Below are positions 33,213 to 41,149 of a stretch of DNA of 64,000 bases, one piece after another. The stretch lies in NCBI RefSeq assembly GCF_036488675.1, contig NZ_CP133148.1:2046001-2110000 (forward strand). Reading direction: 5' to 3'. The stretch's first letter is position 1. Each line of letters opens with the position of its first letter. The notes under the pieces were generated by a model, which saw only the letters and a list, made by a program, of their open reading frames with translations, was not told the DNA's origin and did no database searches. The DNA is from Sinorhizobium chiapasense (GTDB lineage Bacteria > Pseudomonadota > Alphaproteobacteria > Rhizobiales > Rhizobiaceae). A program made the position numbers and the translations under genes.

Positions 33213-33650
33213 ATGACAAGCGATAGCTTCAAAGACCCGGCCAGCTTCAAGGATCCTGCCAGCTTCAAGGATCCGGCCAGCTTCAAAGACCCGGAAAGCC
33301 TCCGGACCGCCGAAATTCTGGCGCGCTTCAACCAGGTGTTCCTCGACCACGACCCTGCGGCCCTGCAGGATCTCGTTGCCGATGATTGCGTCATCGAAAA
33401 CACCCAGCCGGCACCGGACGGCTCCCGTCATGAAGGCAAGGCAGCCTGCCTGGAGCTTTGGACGAAGATCGCCACGATGCCCGCTGCGCACTTCGAAACC
33501 GAAAGCATCATCGCGCGCGGCGATCGCGGCGAAATCCGCTGGCGGCTGATCTGGGGGCCGGAGCACCGCGATTCCGTGCGTGGGGTAAATCTCATGCGTG
33601 TGCTGAACGGCCGGATCGTGGAGGCCCAGGGATATGTGAAGAGCGGCTGA
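33213..33650 (+). CDS. NTF2-like (SnoaL-fold) protein with an N-terminal hexapeptide repeat
   Basis: 145 residues. ATG 33213 is 5 bases after GGGAGG, better spaced than ATG 33210. Residues 5-28 are four copies of SFKDP(A/E), encoded by a tandem 18-base unit. Residues ~30-145 are an NTF2-like domain (RFNQVFLDHDPAALQDLVADDCVIENTQPAPDGSRHEGKAACLELW...RWRLIWG). It lies 19 bases after the GST gene, probably in the same operon under the TetR regulator. The ligand or substrate is unknown, and the repeat looks like replication slippage. Confidence 0.82.
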   Translation: MTSDSFKDPASFKDPASFKDPASFKDPESLRTAEILARFNQVFLDHDPAALQDLVADDCVIENTQPAPDGSRHEGKAACLELWTKIATMPAAHFETESIIARGDRGEIRWRLIWGPEHRDSVRGVNLMRVLNGRIVEAQGYVKSG

Positions 33651-33671
33651 CCTCCACATAGCCAGCAGGGC

Positions 33672-33758
33672 TACTGCATGATTCCTGAAATCGGGATCGT
33701 TTTAAGGACAAAATCAGGCAGCAAATCAAAGTGCTACAGCGACCTTTGCGCGTCCCAT
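33672..33758 (-). repeat. RIME1-type repeat, degraded copy I
   Basis: TACTGCATG, an AAATCGGGATCGTTTTAAG hairpin remnant, the linker ATCAAAGTGCTACAGCGACC and CTTTGCGCGTCCC are visible, but the outer end is lost. Lies in the 477-base gap after the NTF2-like gene. Confidence 0.72.
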
Positions 33759-33808
33759 CACAGTATATGACGGCAACTTAAGTGGCATTGGCGGATGCTT
33801 CTTTCGCC

Positions 33809-33922
33809 CTCATCCCTGTGCTCGTCACAGGGATCCAGCAGCGCCGCGTCTGCGGCGCGGAAGAGTCATTTCAGCCCAAGGACTTGGGCTGGCTGGATTC
33901 CTGTGACAAGCACAGGAATGAG
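33809..33922. repeat. Long inverted repeat with CTCAT(C/T)CCTGTG arms
   Basis: The left arm, CTCATCCCTGTGCTCGTCAC plus AGGGATCCAGC (33809 on), and the right arm, GCTGGATTCCTGTGACAAGC plus ACAGGAATGAG (to 33922), pair over about 30 bases. The spacer contains two further small hairpins (CGCCGCGTCTGCGGCGCG and CCCAAGGACTTGGG). A single arm of the same family is at 13489. The surrounding bases 33923-34077 show nothing else. Confidence 0.75.
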
Positions 33923-34077
33923 GCTCGGAAGAGAAGCCTTGCCGTACCGCAACCGACGAGGCTGAAGCGGACTATGTCGTGTACTGTGGTTTCCGATTGG
34001 ACGCTCGGCGCTGGAAAGTCAGCTTCGATCCCGCCTGTCAGGAGAGAGACAGGCAGGATTGCTGTTGGCCAGCCAGA

Positions 34078-34134
34078 GCAGTTCCAGGAAAAGTGTCTAA
34101 CGGTTTTCCGTCCGGAATTGCGTAAGTTCAATGA
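34078..34134 (+). repeat. Type-C repeat, half copy
   Basis: AGAGCAGTTCCAGGAAAAGT, then GTCTAACGGTTTTCCGTCCG and GAATTGCGTAAG, equal to the first hairpin of the type-C element nested at 27279. The second hairpin is missing. Its end overlaps the stop codon of the oxidoreductase gene on the other strand. Confidence 0.75.
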
Positions 34135-35168
34135 TCCGCGACCACGAATGACAGATTATGCGGCGCCAGTGCGTCGAGATAGTCGCGGGCATCGAAAACG
34201 GCACCCGGCGCCTGCGCCCCACTGCCTCGCGCCCTGCCGTCAAGAATGCGCTGGACGGCTTCACAGATGAGCGGCGCCGAGAAGGCGTAGATGTCTCGCC
34301 CCTCAACCGCGATCCGCCGTATCTGCTCGCCCTTTCGCAAGGTCGCCTCGACCAGGAAGACCTGCGCGGATCGGCCCTCTTCGTCGGCGGGCTTGGGCGG
34401 CGGCGTCGCCGGATCCCGAACGTCGCTCAGCGCGGTGCGATTGAGATAGGTGCGCAGCTCGGATGACCGCGTATGTCGCGAAATCACGACGATCTCGGAA
34501 AACGGGAGCTCGATGACCTTCTGGCGCGCAAACGGCGCCGGGAAATCCCAGTCCATTTCGGCGGCTGGCTGAACCACCGGCGCAAGCTCACCATTGGCAA
34601 CGATCATGCGCCGCGCGGTGTTCTTCACGCCCGTTATGCGCGTGCCTTGCGTCGGATGCCAGCTGTCGAGCGCGATCCCTACCCTGATCTCGTCGGCGAA
34701 CTCCCAGTCGCCCATGGCTGTCGTAACGAGCAGGTCGGCAAAGCCGCCATAAAAGCCCATGGCCGGAATGAAGAGCACGCCGGCATCGCGCGCCTGCTTG
34801 TCGAATTTGTCGTAGATCGCCTGCGCGCTCGGTTGCTCGGCCGTCACGTCGAGATAGTGGATCCCCGCACGAAGCGCCCCGGAAGCGACGGCATCTGCGG
34901 TATCGAGAAAGGGCCCGGCACAATTGATGATCGCGGCCGCACCCTTGAATGCCTGATCGAGCGAGTCCGGGTCGTCTGTCGAAGCACCCCTGACCTCGAT
35001 GCCGCGATCCGCGAACTCCGCCAGTTTCGCCACGTCGCGTGCGACGGCGATCGGGGTGAAGCCGCGGCGCAAGAGTTCCGAGACGACGAAACGCCCCGTA
35101 TGCCCGGCAGCCCCGAATACGGCCACAGTCCGATCCTGCTTCACAGCTCCTGATGAGTGAACAGTCAT
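34128..35168 (-). CDS. Saccharopine dehydrogenase-like NAD(P)-binding oxidoreductase
   Basis: 346 residues from ATG 35168. The Rossmann N-terminus VAVFGAAGHTGRFVVSELLRRGFTPIAVARD (~14-45) is followed by STDDPDSLDQAFKGAAAIINCAGPF and YLDVTAEQPSAQAIYDKFDKQARDAGV, the signature of saccharopine dehydrogenase-like and trans-enoyl-reductase-like proteins. The substrate is unknown. It is divergent from a TetR gene, with a 16-base inverted repeat in between. Its stop codon touches a half type-C repeat. Confidence 0.85.
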   Translation of the reverse strand: MTVHSSGAVKQDRTVAVFGAAGHTGRFVVSELLRRGFTPIAVARDVAKLAEFADRGIEVRGASTDDPDSLDQAFKGAAAIINCAGPFLDTADAVASGALRAGIHYLDVTAEQPSAQAIYDKFDKQARDAGVLFIPAMGFYGGFADLLVTTAMGDWEFADEIRVGIALDSWHPTQGTRITGVKNTARRMIVANGELAPVVQPAAEMDWDFPAPFARQKVIELPFSEIVVISRHTRSSELRTYLNRTALSDVRDPATPPPKPADEEGRSAQVFLVEATLRKGEQIRRIAVEGRDIYAFSAPLICEAVQRILDGRARGSGAQAPGAVFDARDYLDALAPHNLSFVVADH

Positions 35169-35182
35169 TGCCTTCCTCCACG

Positions 35183-35225
35183 CTACAGACCTGTTTGTTC
35201 GATATCGCTACAAACAAGTCTGTAG
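35183..35225. promoter_or_regulatory. Inverted-repeat operator between the oxidoreductase and TetR genes
   Basis: CTACAGACCTGTTTGT (35183-35198) and ACAAACAAGTCTGTAG (35210-35225) form a 16-base inverted repeat with one mismatch and an 11-base spacer. It starts 15 bases upstream of the oxidoreductase ATG, consistent with TetR repression. Confidence 0.72.
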
Positions 35226-35245
35226 CATGTCAAGCATGACTGTGC

Positions 35246-35329
35246 TACCTGCTTAAATCGGAGCCGATTTAAGGAAGCATGCAGCAATTCAGGGTGCTAC
35301 AGCGTCTGAAAAAGACCCACGGCGCTGTA
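35246..35329 (-). repeat. RIME1-type repeat, shortened copy J
   Basis: 84 bases with TA at both ends (35246 and 35328). The CTTAAATCGGAGCCGATTTA hairpin and the CAGCGTC...GCGCTG half remain, each internally shortened. It lies 24 bases upstream of the TetR gene and makes up most of its leader. Confidence 0.78.
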
Positions 35330-35353
35330 GCTTGCCGGCATTGGAGGTAAGCG

Positions 35354-35950
35354 ATGACGAAAAGCGCGGCCAAAGCGAACGACCACGATGCCGTCGACGT
35401 GCGGGACCGGATCCTCGAAACGGCGTCGACACTCTTTTACACACGGGGCGTGCGGGCCGTCGGAGTTGATCTGGTGGTCGAGCAGGCCGGCGTCGCCAAG
35501 ACCAGCCTCTATCGGCATTTCGGCACGAAGGACGATCTCGTCGCCGCCTTCCTCGCACGCGAGGACCAGGATTTCTGGAGTACATGGGACCGCGTGGCTG
35601 AAAAGTACAAGGATGACGCGCGAGCGGAGCTCGACGCGCATCTGGAATGGATCGGCGAGCGGGTCGGGCGGCGGAACTATCGCGGTTGCCCGCAGATCAA
35701 CGTTGCCGCGGAGTTCCCGGAAGCCGACCACCCGGCGCGCAAGGTCGCGGCAGCCCACAAGCGTGAAATGCGGCGTCGGCTGAAGGGGATCGCGGAGCGG
35801 CTTGGCGTCGGCCGCCCGGACGAGCTTGCCGGTCAGCTCGCATTGCTTGTCAACGGCGCATTCGTCAGTTCGCAGGTTCTTGAAGCGGGCGAAGCCATTC
35901 CGCTCCTGCGGCGAACCGCGCACGCGCTGACTGCCGCCGCCGGGCAATAG
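35354..35950 (+). CDS. TetR/AcrR family transcriptional regulator
   Basis: 198 residues from ATG 35354, with GGAGGTAAGCG upstream. The HTH is RDRILETASTLFYTRGVRAVGVDLVVEQAGVAKTSLYRHFGTKDDLVAAFL (~17-67). The C-terminal ligand domain contains GCPQINVAAEFPEADHPARKVAAAHKREMRRRL, as in regulators of oxidoreductase genes. It is divergent from the saccharopine dehydrogenase-like gene, which it probably controls through the inverted repeat at 35183. Confidence 0.9.
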   Translation: MTKSAAKANDHDAVDVRDRILETASTLFYTRGVRAVGVDLVVEQAGVAKTSLYRHFGTKDDLVAAFLAREDQDFWSTWDRVAEKYKDDARAELDAHLEWIGERVGRRNYRGCPQINVAAEFPEADHPARKVAAAHKREMRRRLKGIAERLGVGRPDELAGQLALLVNGAFVSSQVLEAGEAIPLLRRTAHALTAAAGQ

Positions 35951-36000
35951 GAAGGTCGCAGCTGCAATTCCATAGCGGATGACGTGTTGTCCTGCTGATC

Positions 36001-36085
36001 ACACGCGCTCGACACCACGCGACTTTGGGAAGTGGTGCGCGATACGCTTGAGCTGCGTCTCGGTCAGCCGGAATTGGTCAGACAT
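36001..36085 (-). pseudogene. IS5-type transposase N-terminal remnant
   Basis: Reverse-strand ATG at 36085, with AGGAGGATTTACC upstream, starts MSDQFRLTETQLKRIAHHFP followed by KSRGVERV and a stop. This matches the N-terminus of IS5-family orfA proteins. Only 28 codons remain, and no terminal repeats were found. The surrounding 277-base gap (35951-36227) holds nothing else recognisable. Confidence 0.7.
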
Positions 36086-36227
36086 TGGTAAATCCTCCTG
36101 CCGCACTGAGTCACGAAGGCGTGGCTGATGGAAGCTGGAAGATCCGCGACGCCCGCTTTGCGCCAAGAGCGGTCACCCGGTGCGGTGACATAGGGCGAGA
36201 CGTTCCAGGCTTCGCGCCGGTAGTACC

Positions 36228-37139
36228 CTACCAGCCTGCGCCGCCTACAGGTGCCGGAGCTTGTTCGAAACACTCGATCAGCATTTCGGTAAGGACACGT
36301 ACCTTCCTTGCGGGAAACTGCCCCGGCGGGCGGATGACATATATGCCTGCCGGAGGCGGGGGATAGCGTGTCATGACCGGAACCAGCGCGCCGGACGCTA
36401 CATGATCATGGGTTACGCCATCGGGGATCCAAGCTATGCCAACCCCTGCCAATGCGGCGGCGGCGAGAGCCAGAGCGTTGTCGGCCTTGAAGCGTCCCCG
36501 TGGATGAACCGTAATGATCTCGTCGCCATCCATGAATTGCCAGGCTTCCGTCCCTTGCATCAGGGCCTGGTGGGCGACGAGTTCCTCCGGCGTCTCGGGG
36601 GAACCATGCGTTCTTATATAGTCCGGGCTTGCGACCAGCCTTCCGTAAAGCGGACCGACGCGTCTTGCGATCATGTTGGAGTCCTGCAGATAGCCAACCC
36701 GGATAGCGCAATCAAAGCCTTCCGAGACGAGATCAACGAAACGGTCGCTGTAGGACGCATGGATGTGGAGCTGGGGGTGCCGTCGCGCCATGTCCGCGAG
36801 CACGGGAGCGAAGTGGGTCGGGCCAAAGGAAAGCGGCACGGCAATTCTCAAGCGGCCGCAAAGGTCACCGGCGGGTAGGATCGTTTCCCTGGCCACGTCG
36901 ATCTCGGCACAGACCCTTGCCGCATGGTCCCGAAATGTGATCCCGGCCTCTGTGAGAGCCGCGCCGCGGGTCGTTCGTGCAAGAAGCTGGACGCCAAGTT
37001 CCGCTTCAAGCCGGGCGAGCCGCCGACTGACCATTGACTTGGAGACGCCGAGCCGCCGCGCGGCGGGCGAAACACCCCCGGCATCGGCCACTTCCACGAA
37101 TGTCCGCAGGTCCTCGATATCCAATTCGGCGTTCCCCAT
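36228..37139 (-). CDS. LysR family transcriptional regulator
   Basis: 303 residues from ATG 37139. The HTH is LEDLRTFVEVADAGGVSPAARRLGVSKSMVSRRLARLEAELGVQLLARTTRGAALTEAG (~7-65). The PBP2-type effector domain includes GRLRIAVPLSFGPTHFAPVLADMARRHPQLHIHASYSDRFVDLVSEGFDCAIRVG, as in the CrgA-like subgroup. It is divergent from the isochorismatase-like gene at 37281, its likely target. The inducer is unknown. Confidence 0.9.
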   Translation of the reverse strand: MGNAELDIEDLRTFVEVADAGGVSPAARRLGVSKSMVSRRLARLEAELGVQLLARTTRGAALTEAGITFRDHAARVCAEIDVARETILPAGDLCGRLRIAVPLSFGPTHFAPVLADMARRHPQLHIHASYSDRFVDLVSEGFDCAIRVGYLQDSNMIARRVGPLYGRLVASPDYIRTHGSPETPEELVAHQALMQGTEAWQFMDGDEIITVHPRGRFKADNALALAAAALAGVGIAWIPDGVTHDHVASGALVPVMTRYPPPPAGIYVIRPPGQFPARKVRVLTEMLIECFEQAPAPVGGAGW

Positions 37140-37280
37140 TCCGCGACACAGCTTGGCACAAAGCGAGGCTACCGTATTACAAACGGGAATGACAGTGTTC
37201 GTTTCGCAGGCGGCGCGCGCTGTCAGCGCATGTCTGCCGGTAAACCGATCTCACACAAAACGGCAGCAGAGGATTTATCC

Positions 37281-37934
37281 ATGACCTTTCGTAACGGCCT
37301 TGCTTCGCTTCTCCGTCCCGAAGATTCGGTCCTCGTTTTGATCGACCATCAGCCCTACCAGCTCGCAAACCTCAACAGCCACGATCCGCACATGGTGGTC
37401 AACAACACGACCGCGCTGGCGAAGCTAGCAAAAGCTTTCAATGTTCCGACCATTCTCACCAGCGTGATCGCGGCGCGCGGTGGACTTCTCTTTAAGCAGA
37501 TCACCGACGTATTTCCGGACCAGGAAGTCATCGATCGCACCTGGGTGAACACCTGGCAGGACGAGAATGTGGTGAACGTCGTCAAGGCGACCGGCCGCAA
37601 ACAACTGATCATCGCCGGCCTGTGGACCGAGGTTTGCGTCGCAATGCCTGTGATCCAGGCCCTTGGCGAAGGCTGGGACGTGACCGTGATCACCGACGCG
37701 TCGGGCGGGATTTCGAAGGAGTCTCACGAAGTTGCCATCCAGCGAATGATCGCGGCTGGCGCGAACGTGATGACCGTGATGGCGCTCGCTGGCGAATGGC
37801 AACGCGATTGGGCGCGCACCGAGCATGTCGAGGAGCTGACCGAGATTCTCATCCAGCACTTCGGCGGTAGCGGCATCGCGTTCCTGTGGGAGCAGCAACT
37901 GCTCAACACACCGGTACCGAGCAACGCAGGCTGA
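37281..37934 (+). CDS. Isochorismatase-family hydrolase (YcaC-like)
   Basis: 217 residues from ATG 37281, with AGAGGA upstream. VLVLIDHQPYQLANLNSHDPHMVVNNTTALAKLAKAFNVP gives the catalytic Asp near residue 22. KQLIIAGLWTEVCVAMPVIQALGEGWDVTVITDASGGIS gives the nucleophilic Cys near residue 118. This length and pattern match YcaC-like hydrolases of unknown substrate. It is divergent from a LysR regulator. Confidence 0.88.
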   Translation: MTFRNGLASLLRPEDSVLVLIDHQPYQLANLNSHDPHMVVNNTTALAKLAKAFNVPTILTSVIAARGGLLFKQITDVFPDQEVIDRTWVNTWQDENVVNVVKATGRKQLIIAGLWTEVCVAMPVIQALGEGWDVTVITDASGGISKESHEVAIQRMIAAGANVMTVMALAGEWQRDWARTEHVEELTEILIQHFGGSGIAFLWEQQLLNTPVPSNAG

Positions 37935-38099
37935 TCTGAGCGGGGATGACGAAGACCTTGGACGAGGCGATGCGAACAGTGCATCGCTTATCCATACTCG
38001 TCATCCCCATTCGCTGGATGCGAAGGCTCGATGTCTCGTTTGGGCCGAAAGCTGTCATCCAACACTTACGCTGTCGCTCATTTATGGGTCGTGACCCTG

Positions 38100-38201
38100 G
38101 ATCGTTTTGGTGTTCCAGTGAAACACTGAAACGATATAACTCTTTGAAATGACGCAATTCCGGGCGGAAAACCATTACACGCTTTTCCTGAAACTGCTTC
38201 A
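38100..38201 (-). repeat. Type-C repeat copy
   Basis: ATCGTTTTGGTGTTCCAGTG plus AAACACTGAAACGAT forms the first hairpin, followed by CTTTGAAATGACGCAATTCC and the GGAAAACC...GGAATTGC-like second hairpin. It matches 47878-47985 in order. The remaining ~160 bases of the gap (37938-38099) contain GGATGACGAAGACC and CTCGTCATCCCC as a loose inverted pair and nothing else recognised. Confidence 0.72.
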
Positions 38202-38236
38202 GGATCTGAGGTCAACGGAACAGCGGACGTGCGGTA

Positions 38237-38845
38237 CTACATCCCGCTCAACAGCCTGTAGGCGATCATCCACATGACGGCGGCGATGGCGGTATCCAGC
38301 ACCCGCCATGCCGACGGCCGCGAGAAAATCGGGCGCAGCCACTTGGCACCGTAGCCAAGCGCGAAAAAGAACAGGAACGAAGCCGACATGGCACCGGCGG
38401 CGAACAGCATCTCCTCGCCCGGAAAGCGGGTCGCAATGGTGCCGAGAAGGACGACCGTATCCAGATAGACATGCGGATTGAGCCAGGTGAGCGCAAGGCA
38501 GGTCGCAAAAGTCGGCCAGAACCTTGAAGAGACCTCTTCCCCGACCGTCAGGGCTCCGGAAGATCGAACGGCGGAACGGAGGCTTTTCGCACCATACCAG
38601 ATGAGAAAGGCGGCTCCGCCAAACCGCATGGCGGGGTCAAGCCAGGGCAGCATGGCCGCAATTTGCCGCAGGCTGGTAACGCCCAACAGGATCAGGATGG
38701 CATCGGAGACGCCGCAAGTAAGGCACACGGCGAACACATGCTCGCGCCGCAATCCCTGGCGCAGAACGAAGGCATTCTGCGCACCGATTGCGACGATCAG
38801 GCTCAGGCCCATCATCAGGCCGGTCATATAAATCGGAAGGTTCAT
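38237..38845 (-). CDS. LysE/ArgO family amino-acid exporter
   Basis: 202 residues from ATG 38845, with about six hydrophobic segments. GLMMGLSLIVAIGAQNAFVLRQGLRREHVFAVCLTCGVSDAILILLG is the LysE/ArgO signature, and WLNPHVYLDTVVLLGTIA is the second conserved element. It exports lysine/arginine-type amino acids from the cytoplasm. It is divergent from a LysR-type argP/lysG gene, the standard arrangement in which the regulator with bound Lys or Arg activates the exporter. Confidence 0.92.
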   Translation of the reverse strand: MNLPIYMTGLMMGLSLIVAIGAQNAFVLRQGLRREHVFAVCLTCGVSDAILILLGVTSLRQIAAMLPWLDPAMRFGGAAFLIWYGAKSLRSAVRSSGALTVGEEVSSRFWPTFATCLALTWLNPHVYLDTVVLLGTIATRFPGEEMLFAAGAMSASFLFFFALGYGAKWLRPIFSRPSAWRVLDTAIAAVMWMIAYRLLSGM

Positions 38846-38944
38846 GCTGGCGAATGCTCCGCGAACGAGTCGGCATTTCTCTAGCGGAGACCGGGGAGTT
38901 AGGATAATTAATTCAGATAATCCCGATTAAGAAGAGCTAATGGC

Positions 38945-39844
38945 ATGCTCGATTACCCGGCGCTTCACGCCGTCGCGACCGTCGTCCAGACCGGCAGCTT
39001 CGAAAAGGCGGCAGCCGCATTGAACGTCACCCCCTCGGCCATCTCCCAGCGCGTGAAGCAGCTTGAAGAACGCCTCGGCGTAGTTCTGATCGTCCGGGGA
39101 AACCCGTGCACGGCCACCGAGAAGGGAGCCTGGCTCTGCCGCCACATGGAGAATGTCGGCATGCTGGAAGGCGAACTGATGGAGCATCTTCCGTCGCTTG
39201 CCGATCCTGACAAGCCGCGCGAGCACGTGACGTTTCACATTGCGACCAATGCCGATAGCCTTGGAACATGGTTCCTGCCCGCCATATCGAATTTCTCCAG
39301 GCGATCCCCCTATCTCCTGAACGTTGCCATCGATGACCAAGACCATACGGCCGAATGGCTCCAACGCGGCCGCGTGCTCGCCGCTGTCACCAGCCTCGAA
39401 AAGCCGATCGCGGGCTGCCGGCGCACGTCACTCGGAGCTCTGCGCTATCATGCAACGGCAAGCCCCGAATTCATGGCGAAATATTTCGCTGATGGCGTGA
39501 CAGCCGAGGCGATCGGGCGCGCGCCCGCGCTGACCTTCAACCAGAAAGACAGGCTGCAAAGCCGCTGGATTCGTCAGGCCTTCGGACAGGACCTTGCCTA
39601 TCCCACCCATTGGCTGCCGTCGACGCAGAGTTTTCTCGAGGCGAGCCTCCCCGGCATGGGCTGGTGCATGAACCCTGCCCTCCTCGCAGGAGAGCACCTG
39701 GCTTCCGGGCGGCTCGTCGAACTCATCCCCCATACCCCGCTCGACGTGCCGCTCTTCTGGCAGATCAACCGCCTCGCCGCCGACCGGCTGGTGGACCTGA
39801 CGCGCGAGGTGGTCGCCACAGCGAAATCGCGGCTCCTCGGGTGA
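38945..39844 (+). CDS. LysR-type regulator ArgP/LysG-like
   Basis: 299 residues from ATG 38945. LDYPALHAVATVVQTGSFEKAAAALNVTPSAISQRVKQLEERLGVVLIVR is the ArgP/IciA-type HTH, and WFLPAISNFSRRSPYLLNVAIDDQDHTAEWLQRGRVLAAVTS lies in the effector domain. It is divergent from lysE, with an AT-rich 99-base spacer containing GGATAATTAATTCAGATAAT as a possible LysR box. The C-terminal DLTREVVATAKSRLLG has a degenerate copy at 43535-43602. Confidence 0.9.
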   Translation: MLDYPALHAVATVVQTGSFEKAAAALNVTPSAISQRVKQLEERLGVVLIVRGNPCTATEKGAWLCRHMENVGMLEGELMEHLPSLADPDKPREHVTFHIATNADSLGTWFLPAISNFSRRSPYLLNVAIDDQDHTAEWLQRGRVLAAVTSLEKPIAGCRRTSLGALRYHATASPEFMAKYFADGVTAEAIGRAPALTFNQKDRLQSRWIRQAFGQDLAYPTHWLPSTQSFLEASLPGMGWCMNPALLAGEHLASGRLVELIPHTPLDVPLFWQINRLAADRLVDLTREVVATAKSRLLG

Positions 39845-39901
39845 TCCCGCAACGTCGCTCGTTCAGGCAAGCGAGTGCCACGGTATTGACCCTCGGACGG
39901 C

Positions 39902-41116
39902 CTACCGTTCCTCGGGTGGTTTGAGCTGCCGAAACTGCTGTAACAACAGAAGGTCGTAGGTGATCTTCAGCGCAGCACAGATGACGAGGGGCGAAGATCG
40001 ATAGGATGCCGCAAAGAGCGCTCCCGCCAGGGCGGGGCTGGCTGCCGCGGCCAGACTGCGCGGCACGGATGTGAAGCTCGCGGCCGCGGCCCGCTCCGCC
40101 TCCGTGACAACGGCCATCACATAAGAGGAGCGCGTCGGCACATCCATCTGCGACAGCGCCGCCCGGACCAGCAGCAGGGCCAGCACAAGGGGCAAGGTGG
40201 GCGCAAAAGCCGCCAGCAGGAGGGCAATGCTCGACGGGATGTGGGTGAACACCATCGTGTTGATCAGGCCCACGCGCCGTGACAGCCATGCGGCGACAGG
40301 AAACGAGAACGCCGACAGCACGCCCGACCAGAAGAAGAACACCCCGGCTTGCGCGAGCGACAGATCGAACCGCTCGAACAGCCACAGCGCGAGCAGCGAC
40401 TGGACGACGAAGCCGCCGGCGAAGGCATCGAGGCTGAACAGGGCTGCGAGCTTCAGAACGATGGCGCGAGAGGGACCGAGCGCGGCGGTCTTCGCAGATT
40501 CGTGGCTAACGATACGCTTTGGTATGCGGGCATAGAGAAGGCCGCCGGCAATGCCCAGGAATGCGTAGAGCACGAACATCAGTTTGATTGCGGTCAGTCG
40601 GTCGAGCCCCATGACGGTTGAGAAATCCGGCGACGCGCTCGCGAGCGCACCCGCGGCGCTCGCGAGCGCCCCGACGAGGCTGTAGCGCGCAAACATCCTC
40701 GTTCGCTCCGCATCGCTCACTTCGCGGGTAAGCGCCGCGTGCTCCAGCGGCACGAAGACACTGACGCTGCCGGCCGAGGGGTTGATCGTGCCGGCAAATG
40801 CGACGACCAGCAGCAGCCAGTAATCGTGTACCAGGGACATGGCGACGCCCGTCGACGTCATCAGGCTCGCGGCAGCCAGAAGCATCCGGCGAAGATCGTG
40901 GCGCGCGCCGAGGAACCCGACGGCACTCGTCAGGAGCGCGGAGCCGAAGAGCGATGCCGTCGCGATGATGCCGACCTGCAGCGGCGAAAATCCGAGAGCG
41001 AGCAGATAGACCGGCAACAGGATCGCGACGAAGCCGTCGCCGAAGTCACGTAGAGCGCGCGCTCCGAAAAGATATGTCGCCGGATGGGTGCTTTGCACTG
41101 ATCTCACGATTTCCAT
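39902..41116 (-). CDS. MFS transporter of the chromate operon
   Basis: 404 residues from ATG 41116. It has twelve hydrophobic segments, with RALRDFGDGFVAILLPVYLLALGFSPLQVGIIATASLFGSALL at the N-terminus and PVAAWLSRRVGLINTMVF in the second half. It lies 33 bases downstream of chrA in the same direction, so it is probably co-transcribed with chrB-chrA. MFS genes are known third members of chromate loci, but whether it exports chromate or another solute is not shown. Confidence 0.83.
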   Translation of the reverse strand: MEIVRSVQSTHPATYLFGARALRDFGDGFVAILLPVYLLALGFSPLQVGIIATASLFGSALLTSAVGFLGARHDLRRMLLAAASLMTSTGVAMSLVHDYWLLLVVAFAGTINPSAGSVSVFVPLEHAALTREVSDAERTRMFARYSLVGALASAAGALASASPDFSTVMGLDRLTAIKLMFVLYAFLGIAGGLLYARIPKRIVSHESAKTAALGPSRAIVLKLAALFSLDAFAGGFVVQSLLALWLFERFDLSLAQAGVFFFWSGVLSAFSFPVAAWLSRRVGLINTMVFTHIPSSIALLLAAFAPTLPLVLALLLVRAALSQMDVPTRSSYVMAVVTEAERAAAASFTSVPRSLAAAASPALAGALFAASYRSSPLVICAALKITYDLLLLQQFRQLKPPEER

Positions 41117-41149
41117 CGCCCAGCGCCCTCCTGCGCTCAGCTTTGACGT

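Noticed and set aside
33222..33293. Possible CRISPR-like array
   Set aside because: The 18-base units are contiguous with no spacers and are in frame within a coding sequence.
36064..36273. A 69-codon reverse frame upstream of the LysR gene
   Set aside because: It overlaps the IS5-type remnant and the LysR stop region in another frame and shows no domain or ribosome site.
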